NCBI RefSeq assembly: GCF_019649055.1
Contig: NW_026570223.1
Location: 2,604,001-2,668,000 of the forward strand
From: Paramacrobiotus metropolitanus
Lineage: Eukaryota; Tardigrada; Eutardigrada; Parachela; Macrobiotidae
DNA length: 64,000 nucleotides
Direction of reading: 5' to 3'
In this document: in pieces, positions 12,052 to 24,460 of the stretch
How the letters are laid out: each line of letters starts with the position of its first letter
Numbering within the stretch: position 1 is the stretch's first letter
Translations under genes and position numbers: made by a program
Notes under the pieces: model-generated
What the model saw: only the letters and a program-made list of their open reading frames with translations
Database searches by the model: none
What the model was told of the DNA's origin: nothing

Positions 12052-13447
12052 GATTGTTATTCTGGACTTCAGATTGCTTAAGTTTGTGCGTGGTGTCGTA
12101 TTTTAAATTTGAGTTTTTCAACTGCGATGACGCAGTACGTACCTGTTTCGACGATGTAATTATACACCTCTTGCGTCTGATTTGATTTCATTCTAACGAG
12201 ATTTGTTTCGGGAGAGCCTAACCTTTCCGTAATTTTTATTTGTAATTAAATTATGGGTTTTTTTTTAGTTTAGTTACGGATACCTAAGGAACTGTGATCA
12301 AATTGTGGATTGAGGTGCACACAAATGTGACATAATACAAATATTAAGTTGTAATGGCGTGGAAAGTTAATTTTTAAATTAATTTGTAATTGAAGATGGT
12401 ATACGGAAGGTGTTCAGACTTCCTGCCGACACCAATCACAGCCCCGTAAGGCCGTAACCTGGCCGTAGGCTTGGCGCGACAACAAAGTTTTGTTCGATTC
12501 GCAGAATGAGTTTACAACAGCAAGTGATCGATTTTTTAATTAAAAAAGCATATTTTAAATGATGAATGTCCCGGTTCGCTCCATATCACACCACAAGGCA
12601 TTACTAGGAAGTAGTACTAGTAGGTACCTTGGATCTGGTGGACCCAAGAAATGAAAATCGATTCACCCAAAGAAAGTCTGCCATGAATCATTAATGATTA
12701 AACTTTTGTCTGACACAAGCCATGGTCTGCGTATGTACAGTTCTTACAAATTTATAGTTACTTTAGTAATATGGTGACTACCATTGGCTGGTGAGTAGCC
12801 GTCACAATACAAACGAATACTGAAAGTTAAATAAATTACGAATTGTTTTACGCTAAAATATTAGTTTTTTAATTGCTTTGTTTGTATCATTCGTGAATCA
12901 CGTCAATAAAAACTACGATCCACACCGAATAAACTTGCCAAATTCGCGATCATGCACAGACTACAGATACAGTCACGCTACGACACTATCCGGCCATACG
13001 TGTGCCGGTAATGGTAATTGTAACTTTGTAAGTAAAACTTAAACGCATGTTAAAAAATTTCTTTGAATGTCGTTAGCAAAATGTTAATTGCAATTATTGG
13101 ACATCAGCGTTAATCTGTGGAATAAGTTAAATGCAGGTAGCGCAAATTATCAAAATTATCAAATATGTTCAATATTATCAAATATGTTCGCAAATTATCT
13201 ATATGTTCGATGACGAAACGTTCTTGTGAATGTGAATGTGAATCTTGCCTATCGACTATAAGTACTTGCAGAATCGCATCGATGGCATATCACTGTATTC
13301 AATTTCAAAAAATCCCCAAAACTGGTTAAAATTGTAAAATCGCACAGCACCAGTGATAACGTTTTCGTTGAAAATTTATTTAGAAATATATACGATACTT
13401 GTTTCTCAGTTCTCAAATAGCCAACGAAAAGGGTAAACTTCTAACAG
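12052..13447. other. CTNS 3' flank, no gene seen
   Basis: AT-rich, with stop codons in all frames at short spacing. An AATAAA lies near 12829. Around 13140-13205 there is a short imperfect direct repeat of ATTATCAAATATGTTC. No coding signal. Confidence 0.6.
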
Positions 13448-15522
13448 AAAGGATAAGACCTAAACATCACGGCTGATCTAATCCTCCTGGAGGGATTGGA
13501 TGGGCGCTATTCACGCAATTCGGTTCATTTTATGGACTTTAGCGTCGTGCTCAGTGGCAGCGTTTACACATCCAATCTGCCACAAAATCCATTGGAAGTT
13601 GTTGCTTTTCAGTGCCTAAGCGCAAGCCCAAACACGAAAATAATTAATATTACTGTATTTGAAATTAGAAATTTTAGCTTTTATCAAAAGGAGGGCTTAA
13701 AAGCAAAGCGCAGAGCGTATCGACCCTGATAACAGGTACCCGATTTTCTGTTATTATGGTTAAGATTTTATTATTGTTAGAATCTGACTAGCGTGTGAAA
13801 CATTTTGGGAATTGTAAAAGGTACCACATATCGACATATGCCTCGTTTAAGAAGAAGAATTGAAGATGAATTTCTCTCGCTCGTACTAACTTTTATTTTG
13901 ACCAAATAACAAATGAACCTTTTTTCAGATACCTCTCCATATGTTACACTTTCAGACCAGCAATGGAAGCATTACAAAACTATTTTTTGTTTAAATTGAA
14001 AAGTCAAGGACCGTTTTTGTCCTACCGAAACATGCTTACAAAGAATTCTAAAATATCAAAAAATTATCACTTCCACTTAAGGAAAGCCCTTCGACAACAC
14101 TAACATGAGCACTCGGGTTAAGACTATGGTTAAAACAAAGATCAACAATCAGGTTTTCACTGTGATAAGAACTAACGTTAGCACTCGGGTTATGGCTCCG
14201 GTCAAATTAAGGAAGTGGGCCGGTACAAGGTACCAAATTCGTGTACATGCACGAAAAGTTAACTTTTGCGCACTCCCAAACACATTTTTAGTTTTATTTT
14301 ATGACATTCTGTTGTTATGACATTCTGTCAGATGATTTGTATACACGTTATGGCTGTTTGAAAATTCCAAAAAGTTTACCTGCATTCCGGTGTACCAAAA
14401 GTCTCATTATGGACCGATCTATTTCAAATTTTGCACATAAATGCACACGGTCTTTCGTGTTTACAGCGATCTAGACTTTCATGATTTGCTTAAAATTTTA
14501 AAATGAATTTTAGAATTTTTGAAAGTCATTTTAAAATTCGAAAAACATGCTAGATCAGTGGATCGGTGTAAAAAACGATATTCATAGCCAGGTGCTCCCG
14601 AACCGGATGTTGCGCGCACAAACGGTTTTCACGCCCGTGTATACAAGTCATCTGGCTACAGAATGTCATAAATAAAACCAAAAATGTGTTTGGGAGTGCG
14701 CAAAAGTTAACTTTTCGTGCATGTACACGAATTTGGTACCTTGTACCGGCCCACTTCCTTAATTTGACCGGAGCCATAACCCGAGTGCTAACGTTAGTTC
14801 TGATCAAAGTGAAAACCTGATTGTTGATCTTAGTTTTAACCATAGTCTTAACCCGAGTGCTCATGTTAGTGTTGTCGAAGGGCTTTCCTTAAGTGGAAGT
14901 GATAATTTTTTGATATTTTAGAATTCTTTGTAAGCATGTTTCGGTAGGACAAAAACGGTCCTTGACTTTTCAATTTAAACAAAAAATAGTTTTGTAATGC
15001 TTCCATTGCTGGTCTGAAAGTGTAACATATGGAAAGGTATCTGTAAAAGGTTCATTTGTTATTTGGTCAAAATAAAAGTTAGTACGAGCGAGAGAAATTC
15101 ATCTTCAATTCTTCTTCTTAAACGAGGCATATGTCGATATGTGGTACCTCTTACAATTCACAAAATGTTTCACACGCTAGTCAGATTCTAACAATATAAT
15201 AAAATCCTAACCATAATAACAGAAAATCGGGTACCTGTTATCAGGGTCGATACGCTCTGCGCTTTGCTTTTAAGCCCTCCTTTTGATAAAAGCTAAAATT
15301 TCTAATTTCAAATACAGTAATATTAATTATTTTCGTGTTTGGGCTTGCGCTTAGGCACTGAAAAGCAACAACTTCCAATGGATTTTGTGGCAGATTGGAT
15401 GTGTAAACGCTGCCACTGAGCACGACGCTCAAGTCCATAAAATGAACCGAATTGCGTGAATAGCGCCCATCCAATCCCTCCAGGAGGATTAGATCAGCCG
15501 TGATGTTTAGGTAAAGGATAAG
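13448..15522. mobile_element. Foldback (long-TIR) element with 10-bp target-site duplication
   Basis: The element spans 13458-15512. The left arm (13458 to about 14348) and right arm (about 14636-15512) are inverted copies of about 0.88 kb, roughly 97% identical by eye, around a spacer of about 290 bp. Outer termini read ACCTAAACATCACGG. An exact direct repeat AAAGGATAAG flanks it at 13448-13457 and 15513-15522, which marks a real insertion rather than a mis-joined palindrome. Long terminal repeats with a 9-11 bp duplication fit Foldback or MULE-type DNA elements. Each arm keeps the same ORF of about 80 codons, ending at 13729 (+) and 15241 (-). Confidence 0.9.
13496..13729 (+). other. Conserved ORF in left foldback arm
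   Basis: An open frame of about 77 codons (GRYSRNSVHFMDFSVVLSG onward, ending LKAKRRAYRP). The mirrored ORF in the right arm differs by about one residue. No ATG lies at the start and I recognise no family. It may be a remnant of element-encoded or captured sequence; coding status is unproven. Confidence 0.3.
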
Positions 15523-15609
15523 CCCAGATGAGTAATCGCAGTGCCAGTTGGTGAAAGTGGCAGTCGGCCCGCCCACTCGCTTCAACTTGCAGATCTGCAG
15601 CACACTCAC
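15241..15609 (-). other. ORF in right foldback arm, running out into the flank
   Basis: A 122-codon open frame. Its C-terminal part mirrors the left-arm ORF. Its first 33 or so codons (15513-15609) lie outside the element, so the full-length frame is probably partly fortuitous. A GT-like donor context (GGTGAGTG) lies just upstream at about 15606-15612. Not recognised. Confidence 0.3.
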
Positions 15610-15940
15610 CCACCGATGATCGTGAGCTGTTCCGTTGGTCTTTGTATTCGCGATCGCTTCTCAATTTTCTAACTGCAGATCACCAACGATTTGTCCGACA
15701 AGCCGTCCGATCGTTGAAATTGAAATGTGCGGCCAAGTAAATTGATTTTGTTATTGGTATTCGTTTATGGAAACATTAGACGCCAGATGATGGAAATATA
15801 ATGTTGATATTGAAATAACTTTTACGTGTTGTTGTCGCTGCTGTGATGAGCTGGCCCGTTAGGATTGCGTAAAACTAATTACATCTCCGACTTACCACAA
15901 GAAGGACGGGTGAATTATTACAATTTATAAGCATATACGG

Positions 15941-18900
15941 ATGTCCATGTTTCCCCCGCTGACACTAACAATGCCGGAATCTCCGCATTATCATCCACGG
16001 AATAATCACAATGAATTTAATGGGTATGCTCTGCCGTCCACAGGAGGAGGTCATTTTGCCATGGGCCTCGGAGAGACCGGAGGGAAAATGAACATGTCTC
16101 ATTTACCTGATGTGGAATCACCTACATCTTGTGAGATGCCGACGCGGATAAAACTCGTCTTTGTCGGTGATGGATCAGTGGGAAAGACCAGTTTATTGGT
16201 GTCCTATACGACTAATGGATATCCGACTGAGTATATTCCAACGGCCTTTGATAAATATTCCGGTATGTCCGTATGTGGGTCGCACATTATTTTATCGTTG
16301 GCTTGTAACTTGTTTGTAAACAATTGTGACTGCCATCAAGAATCTCGAGTATCAGCGTGAAAAGAGATAATCCGTAATTGTGCTTGGGTTTATTTTTTAA
16401 TTTTAGTTATAAAATCGTGAAAATTTCTCTAAAGATGAAGAAATTTTCTGCACCAAGTATACAGTACTGAGTACATGAACACCGAATATGAAAAACACCT
16501 TGGTTGTACTTTTGAAGCGATACGTGAAGCTTATTCTTTTTTCTCTTAAGATGAAATTTTTTATAGGTGGATTGTTTCACAATCAGATCAGATTTTTTTG
16601 AAAATTCCAAGTTTGTTACTCTGCTGTAGAGCTGGGCGCAGGGCAGGGATCCTGTCCTGAACCTGCAGGATCCTGTCCCTGCAGGACAGTTTCAGGGTAA
16701 AATGCTGACCTGAAATTTGGCTCAGGTTCAGGTTCAGGGCAGTTGAACTCCCTGAAAGTTCAGGGACAGGGCGTACCTTAGTCCTGCAGGAACCTGAATT
16801 TTTTCAAAAAAATTAAGGTTATCGAAATTTCACAAAGTTTCGAAAGGGAAACCTGGCGCCCGTAAGTTGACAACTGCGGGTGATGGCCCCAAGAAGTGCA
16901 TCACGCGCTAAAAAGCGCATAAAAACTCGCTACCTTATTACGCTACTCTAAGAAATGCGAGCTTAGCTCGTTTCGCTACTGGCTACATATCGCTTTTGAA
17001 ATGTGCCGATACGGAAAAAATTATACCTAAAAAGCGCATAAAAACTCGCTACCTTATTACGCTACTCTAAGAAATGCGAGCTTAGCTCGTTTCGCTACTG
17101 GCTACATATCGCTTTTGAAATGTGCCGATACGGAAAAAATTATACAACTACAATTTAACTTATTTAACTTAAACAGGCTCAGGATTTCAGGTCAGGCTCA
17201 GGGTGAATAGTTTCAGGCTCAGGACAGGTTCAGGTAATTCAGCACGGTGAGTTTCAGGGACAGGACAGGTTCAGGGAGGGAAAAATTGAAAAATTACAGG
17301 TTCAGGGCAATCTAGCCGTCCTGTTCCCAGCCCTACTCTGCTGACTATTAGAATAATTGTTGTGGGATAATTGTGCATGAAGTGTTTTTCTTTGTAGCAA
17401 AGTGTGCTTACTGTTCCGCACGGTATACATTACTCAACTTCCGTGTTTGTATTTTCGGCGGTTTAAGATGTTAACATAAGAGAAACTGAATCATTTTGTT
17501 TTCATTACACATCGAGTATGCTTTCGTTTTGCTTACTTTGCGAATCGCCTTCGTGAATCTTATTCAGAGCATAAAATGTTAGTTCTATAATCTCAAACGT
17601 GATTTCGTGTTGCATACAGTTTTACAGGCTGATTCCTATCAAAATTTTACAACGTTATAGAGACATTATATTAGAATTTATGGTATTTTCAGCAGCCGTA
17701 ATCATGTGCAATCACGAAGCAGCAACGCTGGCTGTTGGTGAAATAATTGGTTTTTTACAGTGTCAGTCAACGTGGATAACCAGCCAATCCGGGTCCAACT
17801 GTTCGATACTGCGGGCCAGGTAAGATCGTTTTATTGCTGGCACCTCGAGCACGATAAGCGTTCATATTTGCACAATAGGGTTATTATGGCTCGACAATGC
17901 AGTATTGTATGCAAAAATCACCGCATTTCGTACTCTGTAGATTAGGCCATGGTCCATGACTCCATAGTAAGTTATCATTCAGGATGTACACGGAATTTTA
18001 GACGTGTGATGTGTTGGCTTTGTTGGCAAATACTATATTCAAATTATTATTATTCAAAAATAATGATAGCAAGTAACTGGAAGGATGAAGTCGTTTTCTT
18101 AGCAATAAATATATTTGACTTGCATTGACAATCAAATTGGCATTTACTGTTATATCTTTGTGCTGCGGTGTACTGTAGTTATAACTTATAAGTCAAAATT
18201 CCCGATGTATTACCAGTATTTATCGGCAGTTCCAATCAAAAAATTTAATGTCGGTAAATTATACAGCAGTATTTTAATTACAGTAATATTTGCCGCACTC
18301 AGAAGTCTCTGAAATTTTACCTACAAAAAATAGTGTTCGGTGAATTAGCATAGCGTTTTAATAAGCGTGCGGCAGTGGTGATCCGATTGTGGGTGGACCA
18401 GTTAGTCTGAAATCTTTGAATATTGGTCGAAAGTGGGTGAAAGCTGCCTGGTGACTCAATTGTTGGACGTTTGTTTATTTGATCTTCCGTCTGGCTGTTA
18501 GAATGTTGTTTGGTATGGCTAAAAATAAAGCTTGTCAAATGTAGATGATGGAGTTACTTGAGGTCAGTCGATGAAGCGTTAAGCTGGACGACGAGTAAAT
18601 CTGCACGGCATACATTCACTGATTAGCACTTGAGATACGAAAAAAATACTGTTGCCAGATGCTGTATCACTCATTAGGGTGTTATTATTTTTCGTGTTTT
18701 CCACGTCCAAAAGAGAGCGTGACAGTTTTTTAACGTATGGCGTAATGACTACTTGTACTTTATGTAATGGATAGGTTCGAATTTCACTTTTTTTCTGGAG
18801 TTATGCGTACGACGCGAGTGAAAGCATTTTGAAGCGAACATGTCAAAATCGTGCATAAATTTTTAACTACTGGCAGCGCATGCACTGATGGTTTCACGAG

Positions 18901-21900
18901 GGACTAGTGTGAAAAGTGAATGTAAATATGTGTATTTCGCTAAATTTTTATTGACAATTCATATTTTGTTGACTTTGCTTCTCCACACAGACACACACCC
19001 TGTTTCGTTTGTTCTGCTTGCTGTTTTATCGTTTTCCTGTGTATTCGTAAAAAGTATTTAGGAGAATAAATTAACAAATAGTGGACACAAGATTTGGTTC
19101 ATATATTTTTCTAGAAAAAATTAATTTTCGTGGCGCCAGCTTACATGACAGTTATTTTATTGGGTGCTGCTGCTTAGTCTCATAAGACTCTTATTACATT
19201 ACCATAATAACTGTTGGTGGACGGTGAATAATAATAGCTTCGTTGACTGAAGAGACCTGTTGGTTGATCGTGATAAACGGTGCTGTTTCGTCGCGATTCG
19301 TGACTGAATGTCTGGCATGCTTTTTTATTAGCACGTTCCCAATTAATTTCAATTTTCTACTTTCATGATTGAGGTTTCAAAGTAATTGATTTTTATGTGC
19401 AGTAATATTATACGCTGCTTTCGTCGATTTGAGAAGCTACATACACGAAAACTATTAACTTCCTTGCAATTTCTTAATGAAAGCCTGAAAAGCAAGAGGA
19501 AATGCTTAATAGACTGTGAAAATTGAACAACACGGTCGGAGGTCAGCCAGCGTCAGCGTAGTCGACACATATATTCATCTGCAGTAGTAGAAGATATTTA
19601 TGATGCCTTAAAATGGCAGACAGTGTGTATTATAGTGCATTAGCGATGCCGAAAAAAAGATGATTTTATCACTTACGAGATGTCCCGAAAATTAGGTCAC
19701 AGTGTCGCATATTAAAACCGAAATTCGCCACTTGGCACAGTAGGTGATTGTTTGAGTAGTTATGCTACCTACTTTAGCAACTCTGTCACTTTAGGTCGGG
19801 GTTTACGTACGATGCCGGCTAATTTCACCAGAATTTGAAGCCAGTGGATGTGGAAGGCATGCTGTGTAATATCACTAATATGTATCTGTAAATATACGTC
19901 CAAGAGTTGAACTGGAAAAGTGAATTGCAAAAGTGTTTTATGAATACCTAAATGTATCCCTTCGTAACTTATGTTTGTCCGTTTTATGAGTGTTCTGTTA
20001 TTAACTGCTTGAAACGTTAGGGAATTTAAATGCAGAGATCCTCTAAATGGAATTTTGTGCGACAACAGAAGTGGAGGAAAGCTTGTTAGAAAAACTTCAA
20101 TTGTAGCTGGAAATTGATAACTATGTATGTGAAAAAATGTTGATCTCTAGCGTTTCGTTTTGATTGAAAGGCACAGCTCATGCACATCCTCTGTAATTCA
20201 TTTACGCATATGCAATGTGCTAGGAGAATGTGTGTTTATTTGGTTATTGGCAAAATGTGCCATGTGGCCGGGGGGATTGTCGTAATGTGATATTATCCAC
20301 TGGGTTAATGATAAATGGATTTTTCATTTTGTTGGACAAGCTCGTTTGGTCAGTTGCACTCATCGCTTCCCTAAAGTACGACTGCGATCGAAACAGAGAG
20401 AGCGCGCAGTTGCTTAACGTTACGGAAACAAATAAGCACGATTGCCACGCTACTACGGTTATTTTCCGTGGAATGACATGCCTGCCGGCCGAGTCGTAAT
20501 TTGTGCGACGTTCTCGTAAGTAACTGGACATAGCCGGGATATTACACTGTCATGTTTGATGTAAAGCGTAATCGTCCTCCCGCGCGCTCTGATTACGCCA
20601 AGGATTTTGAACTTTGTCAGAGAAAACTTATCTGTATTTAAACATTCCGTTCAGTCCACTGCTTCGCCGTTCTGTTCTACAGTTCGCCTGATAAGCGCTT
20701 TGCCCGGTCACTATCTGGAAGAGGATCCAATATCCGTAGCATTCTGTTGTAGAATTCTTCCATGAGATTTTCAAAAGTTCGCAACTACCCATGAAAAAAG
20801 GACCAAAAAAATTAAAGGAGGACAACTGAAAGTATTAATGTAGCGTAGCAGCCACGAAAAAATACCACTTTAAAAAATTGCAAAGATACTGCTTACTGTT
20901 TCACATTTTTATATCTGTGAAATATTTGCTACCACCACTGGAGAATCATAGCACTGCAAATTTGACTTGGATCATTAGAATCGGATTGTCTAAAGAACCT
21001 TCGCACTTCTGATTGGTTTCAGTCCGATAAAGCTGGTGTCAGCGTACTTGATTGCCGGAACGACCAGCACGATACGTAGTGCCGCCAGTGCGAACGTAGG
21101 TAATCTGAGTTGCACTTCGCCAATGGGCCAGGGTCGTTTGTTTTCATAGGATGCCGCTTTCCCGAAAAACCTCATCGTATGTGTGACATATTTGCCTAAG
21201 ATCGAATTCGATAACGATAATTGACAGATTTTTCTGCTTGCTCTTCACCCAGCCTAACACCCGCTATGATGTTTATTTGGATTGCGGCAGTGAAGTGCCG
21301 TATGTGTATTGAGTTTTTACACTGTTGTGAGCGGGAAATGCCTATCCGATAACGGAGTGCTTATGGGAATTGGGTCAAGAAAACGTTACAAATTTGATAG
21401 TTGTAAACGGTGATCTCGAGAGGGTACTTCAGCTGGGAATTGTTGAAGATTCTTTAAGAAGTTCACAAAAAAACCCCATAAAATTTAAATAATAACAAGA
21501 CAGTTGCAAGGCTGACAACATGGAAAAATCGCAACAGCGCCGTTATACGTTTGCACTGTCCTTTGCCGGGACAATCGGTAGCCGAAGTGACTTTCTTTTT
21601 TAGTTTATCTTTTTTTGAGCTATGAAGGAACGGTTCAGAGATTTTTTGGCGTCCAGCTTGATTTGCATGTGTATGGTTTTTTGAGTAAATGCTCCGATTA
21701 AGCAAACAGTTTGATTGTTTTGTTTAGGGTTCTTTAGCGTCATATGATGTCAGTTGATTGTGTGGGTGTTGGTTCAATTCGCTGCGAGAACGATCGTAAT
21801 TGCCGCTGACATGTCGAATTGTCGATGACGGAAAGTTTGTTCAACGTTTTAGCAAATTTTTGCCTTGCTGTTGGGCATTAATTTAGTTGACATTTTACAG

Positions 21901-24460
21901 TACATATGTTGTACCACTTCAGTCATTCCTCATGAGATAAAAGAGTGATCGTCAATATTTTCAGGTTGCGTTCAGACGAATTACGGTTTTTTTATTCCGA
22001 TTTAAAGTAAACGTAGCAAGATTTTGTGCAACGTTAATGGCGGTCATTCGCGCACCGGCTTTTCTCTGTAAATCAGATTTGCAGTCTGATTTGATAAAAT
22101 CACCTGTATCTGTACTTACTGTAGTTTTTGTTCAGCATGTTATCGCTTTTGATTATATGTAATTGTATGTATGTCTGCTGATGGTATGGGAAAATCGAAA
22201 GCTGCTTGAATAATGTGCGGAGGCTATTGAATAATGGATTTCATTAAATGTGACTTGGTAATTATTCATAGCGGGTGCAAAAGGACGAAAGCCCAAGCGA
22301 AACCTGATGGAAAATGATTCACAATTACGATGATTGTGCTGGTTCAGCTGTTGTGATCTCACTGACTTCCCATGAGGTTTCAGTTGTTTACATTGGCGGA
22401 TGTGACTCATCATTTTCGCTTTGGCACTTGACCAGCGGACGAGATCGACTGCAGACAAAAGGATCACGGCACATGCTTACAAATGAAATATTTTTTTACT
22501 CGAAGTATTTTACTAGAGTGAGCGATACTAATTTCTGGCATGACGGACTTAATTTGGCTAATCTCGAACAACAGGAAGCTCCTACTGTAAAATTGTTGCT
22601 CTTCGATCCCTTCGCGTTATAGGCAAAAATAAAAAGGTGGACACCGTGAGGTGGATATCGGATTGGAAAAAAAAACAGACACGGGTTATACAGTCACTAC
22701 TCGTTTAGACTCATTGCACCACAATCCAATGAATCCAGTGAGAGTTTTCCACTTTGTGTTTGAAGTACGTGAAATAAGAGAAAGGCTTTCTATTAAAATT
22801 GTGATTATTGTTTGCTACACGTTGCACAAGACGATTATGTAAAACCGAGTAAGTGGTGAAATGGGTTAATTTCAGTGTGGGAAACGTAAACGCCTTTGGC
22901 AGGAAAGCTGTGTACCGTTTGAATTGTATTTGCAGATTAAACGTGTTCCCTCCTATTCATGTTGACTTTGATTTCGTAAGGCTTCTTTTATCTTGTCATG
23001 AAAATAGTACAAACAAGAACGCGCACCACCACACGTACGTTTGACGGCCACAGTAACAACGGATGTGATTTTTATTCTCTCTAGTTCGCGTTTACTGAAA
23101 GCAGCCAGTAGATCGGTTTGTTCTCCTTTTTTCTTCGGCAGCGAAAATCTTGAAACTTTTTGTGAGCGCCGTAAATGCAGCAAAATGTTGCGATGTGCCA
23201 CAAATAAAACAATTGCGAAAATTATTTGTCTGTTTGCCGGACAGACATTGATCAATTTTTATTATGATAAGCTTAATCAAAATTATAAGCAAAATAATTA
23301 TGATGAGTTTAATATTCACTTTGACTTTGCCCTTAGGATCTGGTAACATCATGTAAAGATAGAAAAACGAACATTGGTGGCGTATTATGCAAATAAGCTG
23401 TGCTGGATCAAAAGCGCACAGCTGTGCCGGAATCCACTGCTTGATGATCTGAAATTGATCTTGACCCAGAAGTGGAAGTGGTTTACGCTGCGCAGAGCGG
23501 AAAATATTTGCAGAATATGTCCTTCTGGTTAAAAGTAAATCCTTAAAGGATTTTGTTTAGGTCGAATTGCAATTATTCCGGAATAAACGAAGAGTCTGTT
23601 GTACGGTATAACTTGTACTAGGCAATTCTCTGATATTTCAGACTCTCGTTTGTGGAAAATCTGACAAAGTTTTAAGTAAACTCTTTCAAGGAAAGTTTCG
23701 ACGCACTAATGTTCCTTATCTCTTTTCTTTTGCTGCGGATTACTTATATGATATTAATAAGTCTGGCTTGCCGTACGTAAGTTGTAGTAAATTAAACTAC
23801 TCGTACATTGTTTACAGTACACAGTCTTCGAAATTATGGGATGGAACACTTTTCTAGAGCCGTATGTGATTATGTATCAATATGAAGCTGACTTTTGAAG
23901 AAAATTGTTAGTGAACCATTTTTATTCGCACTTATTGTTATTTTCCTTTTCTTTAGGATGACTTTGATTCTCTACGGCCATTGTGCTATCCTGACACAGA
24001 TGTTTTCCTACTGTGCTTCAGCATCGTTAATCCCACATCGTTTCGTAATATTCGCTCGAAATGGCTGCCGGAAATTCAGCGTTATTGGGGTCCAGCTCGC
24101 AGCAGTCCATTGATCCTCGTCGGGACCCAGTGTGATCTACGGAACGATGTTTCCGTTTTACTGGAATTAGCACGCTACAATGAACACCCTGTGACCGATG
24201 CCGAAGCTCGCGATCTCGCCCACAGTATCAGTGCCGACTGTTACATTGAGAGCTCGGCTCTGACGCAATGGAACCTGAAGAAAGTTTTTGATACAGCCAT
24301 CCTCGCCGCTCTGAATAAGACGATCCGACCGGAAAAAGATGCGGAATCCAACACGGTAACGTGTACACAGTTGCTGAAAAGGACGGCATCGCGGACAAAA
24401 GAAGGCGGGAAGAAAATCATCCCGCGACGCAGCTGGAAAAAATATTGCTGTATTTTTTAA
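15941..24460 (+). CDS. RhoU/RhoV-like atypical Rho GTPase (3 exons, 294 aa)
   Basis: Small GTPase of the Rho family that signals to the actin cytoskeleton and cell adhesion. Exons: 15941-16262, 17761-17819, 23957-24460, in phase. It has a 70-residue Pro/His-rich N-terminal extension ([20 protein letters not shown]), as in RhoU/RhoV where this region binds SH3 adaptors. G domain: P-loop GDGSVGKTS at about residues 76-84, switch [17 protein letters not shown], switch [18 protein letters not shown] with the catalytic Gln kept, G4 GTQCDLRND (TQxD, as in RhoU), G5 [15 protein letters not shown]. The tail ends [11 protein letters not shown], matching the WWKKYCCFV-type polybasic, palmitoylated tail of RhoU. 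Closest to RhoU/RhoV/CHW-1. The introns (1.5 and 6.1 kb) are far longer than in neighbouring genes. Confidence 0.94.
16619..17343. mobile_element. Second non-autonomous hAT-like element (intron 1 of Rho gene), with TSDs
   Basis: The element proper is 16627-17335 (709 bp). Termini are imperfect inverted repeats TAGAGCTGGG and TAGGGCTGGG. It is flanked by an exact 8-bp direct repeat CTCTGCTG at 16619-16626 and 17336-17343, typical of hAT insertions. Subterminal regions on both sides are packed with CAGGTTCAGGG/CCTGAACCTG motifs, plausible transposase-binding repeats. The centre holds an exact tandem duplication. No transposase is present. Confidence 0.92.
16908..17145 (+). repeat. Exact 119-bp tandem duplication inside the hAT-like element
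   Basis: Two units, 16908-17026 and 17027-17145, appear identical by eye. The unit starts CTAAAAAGCGCATAAAAAC and ends GGAAAAAATTATAC. Within each unit AATGCGAGCTTAGCTCG contains a short palindrome. Confidence 0.92.
17820..23956 (+). other. 6.1-kb intron of the Rho gene
   Basis: Frames on both strands are broken at short spacing and I see no conserved protein, tRNA or clear repeat. It is the longest non-coding block in the window. Being in a signalling gene, it is a reasonable place for enhancers, but nothing in the sequence proves that. Confidence 0.5.

Noticed and set aside
13458-15512. Large palindrome as an assembly artefact
   Set aside because: Arms differ by scattered substitutions and small indels, and a direct 10-bp duplication flanks the whole unit. 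Both fit a transposed element better than a chimeric join.
18760-18800. GGTTCGAAT resembling a tRNA B box
   Set aside because: No A box or cloverleaf can be formed from the surrounding 80 bases.
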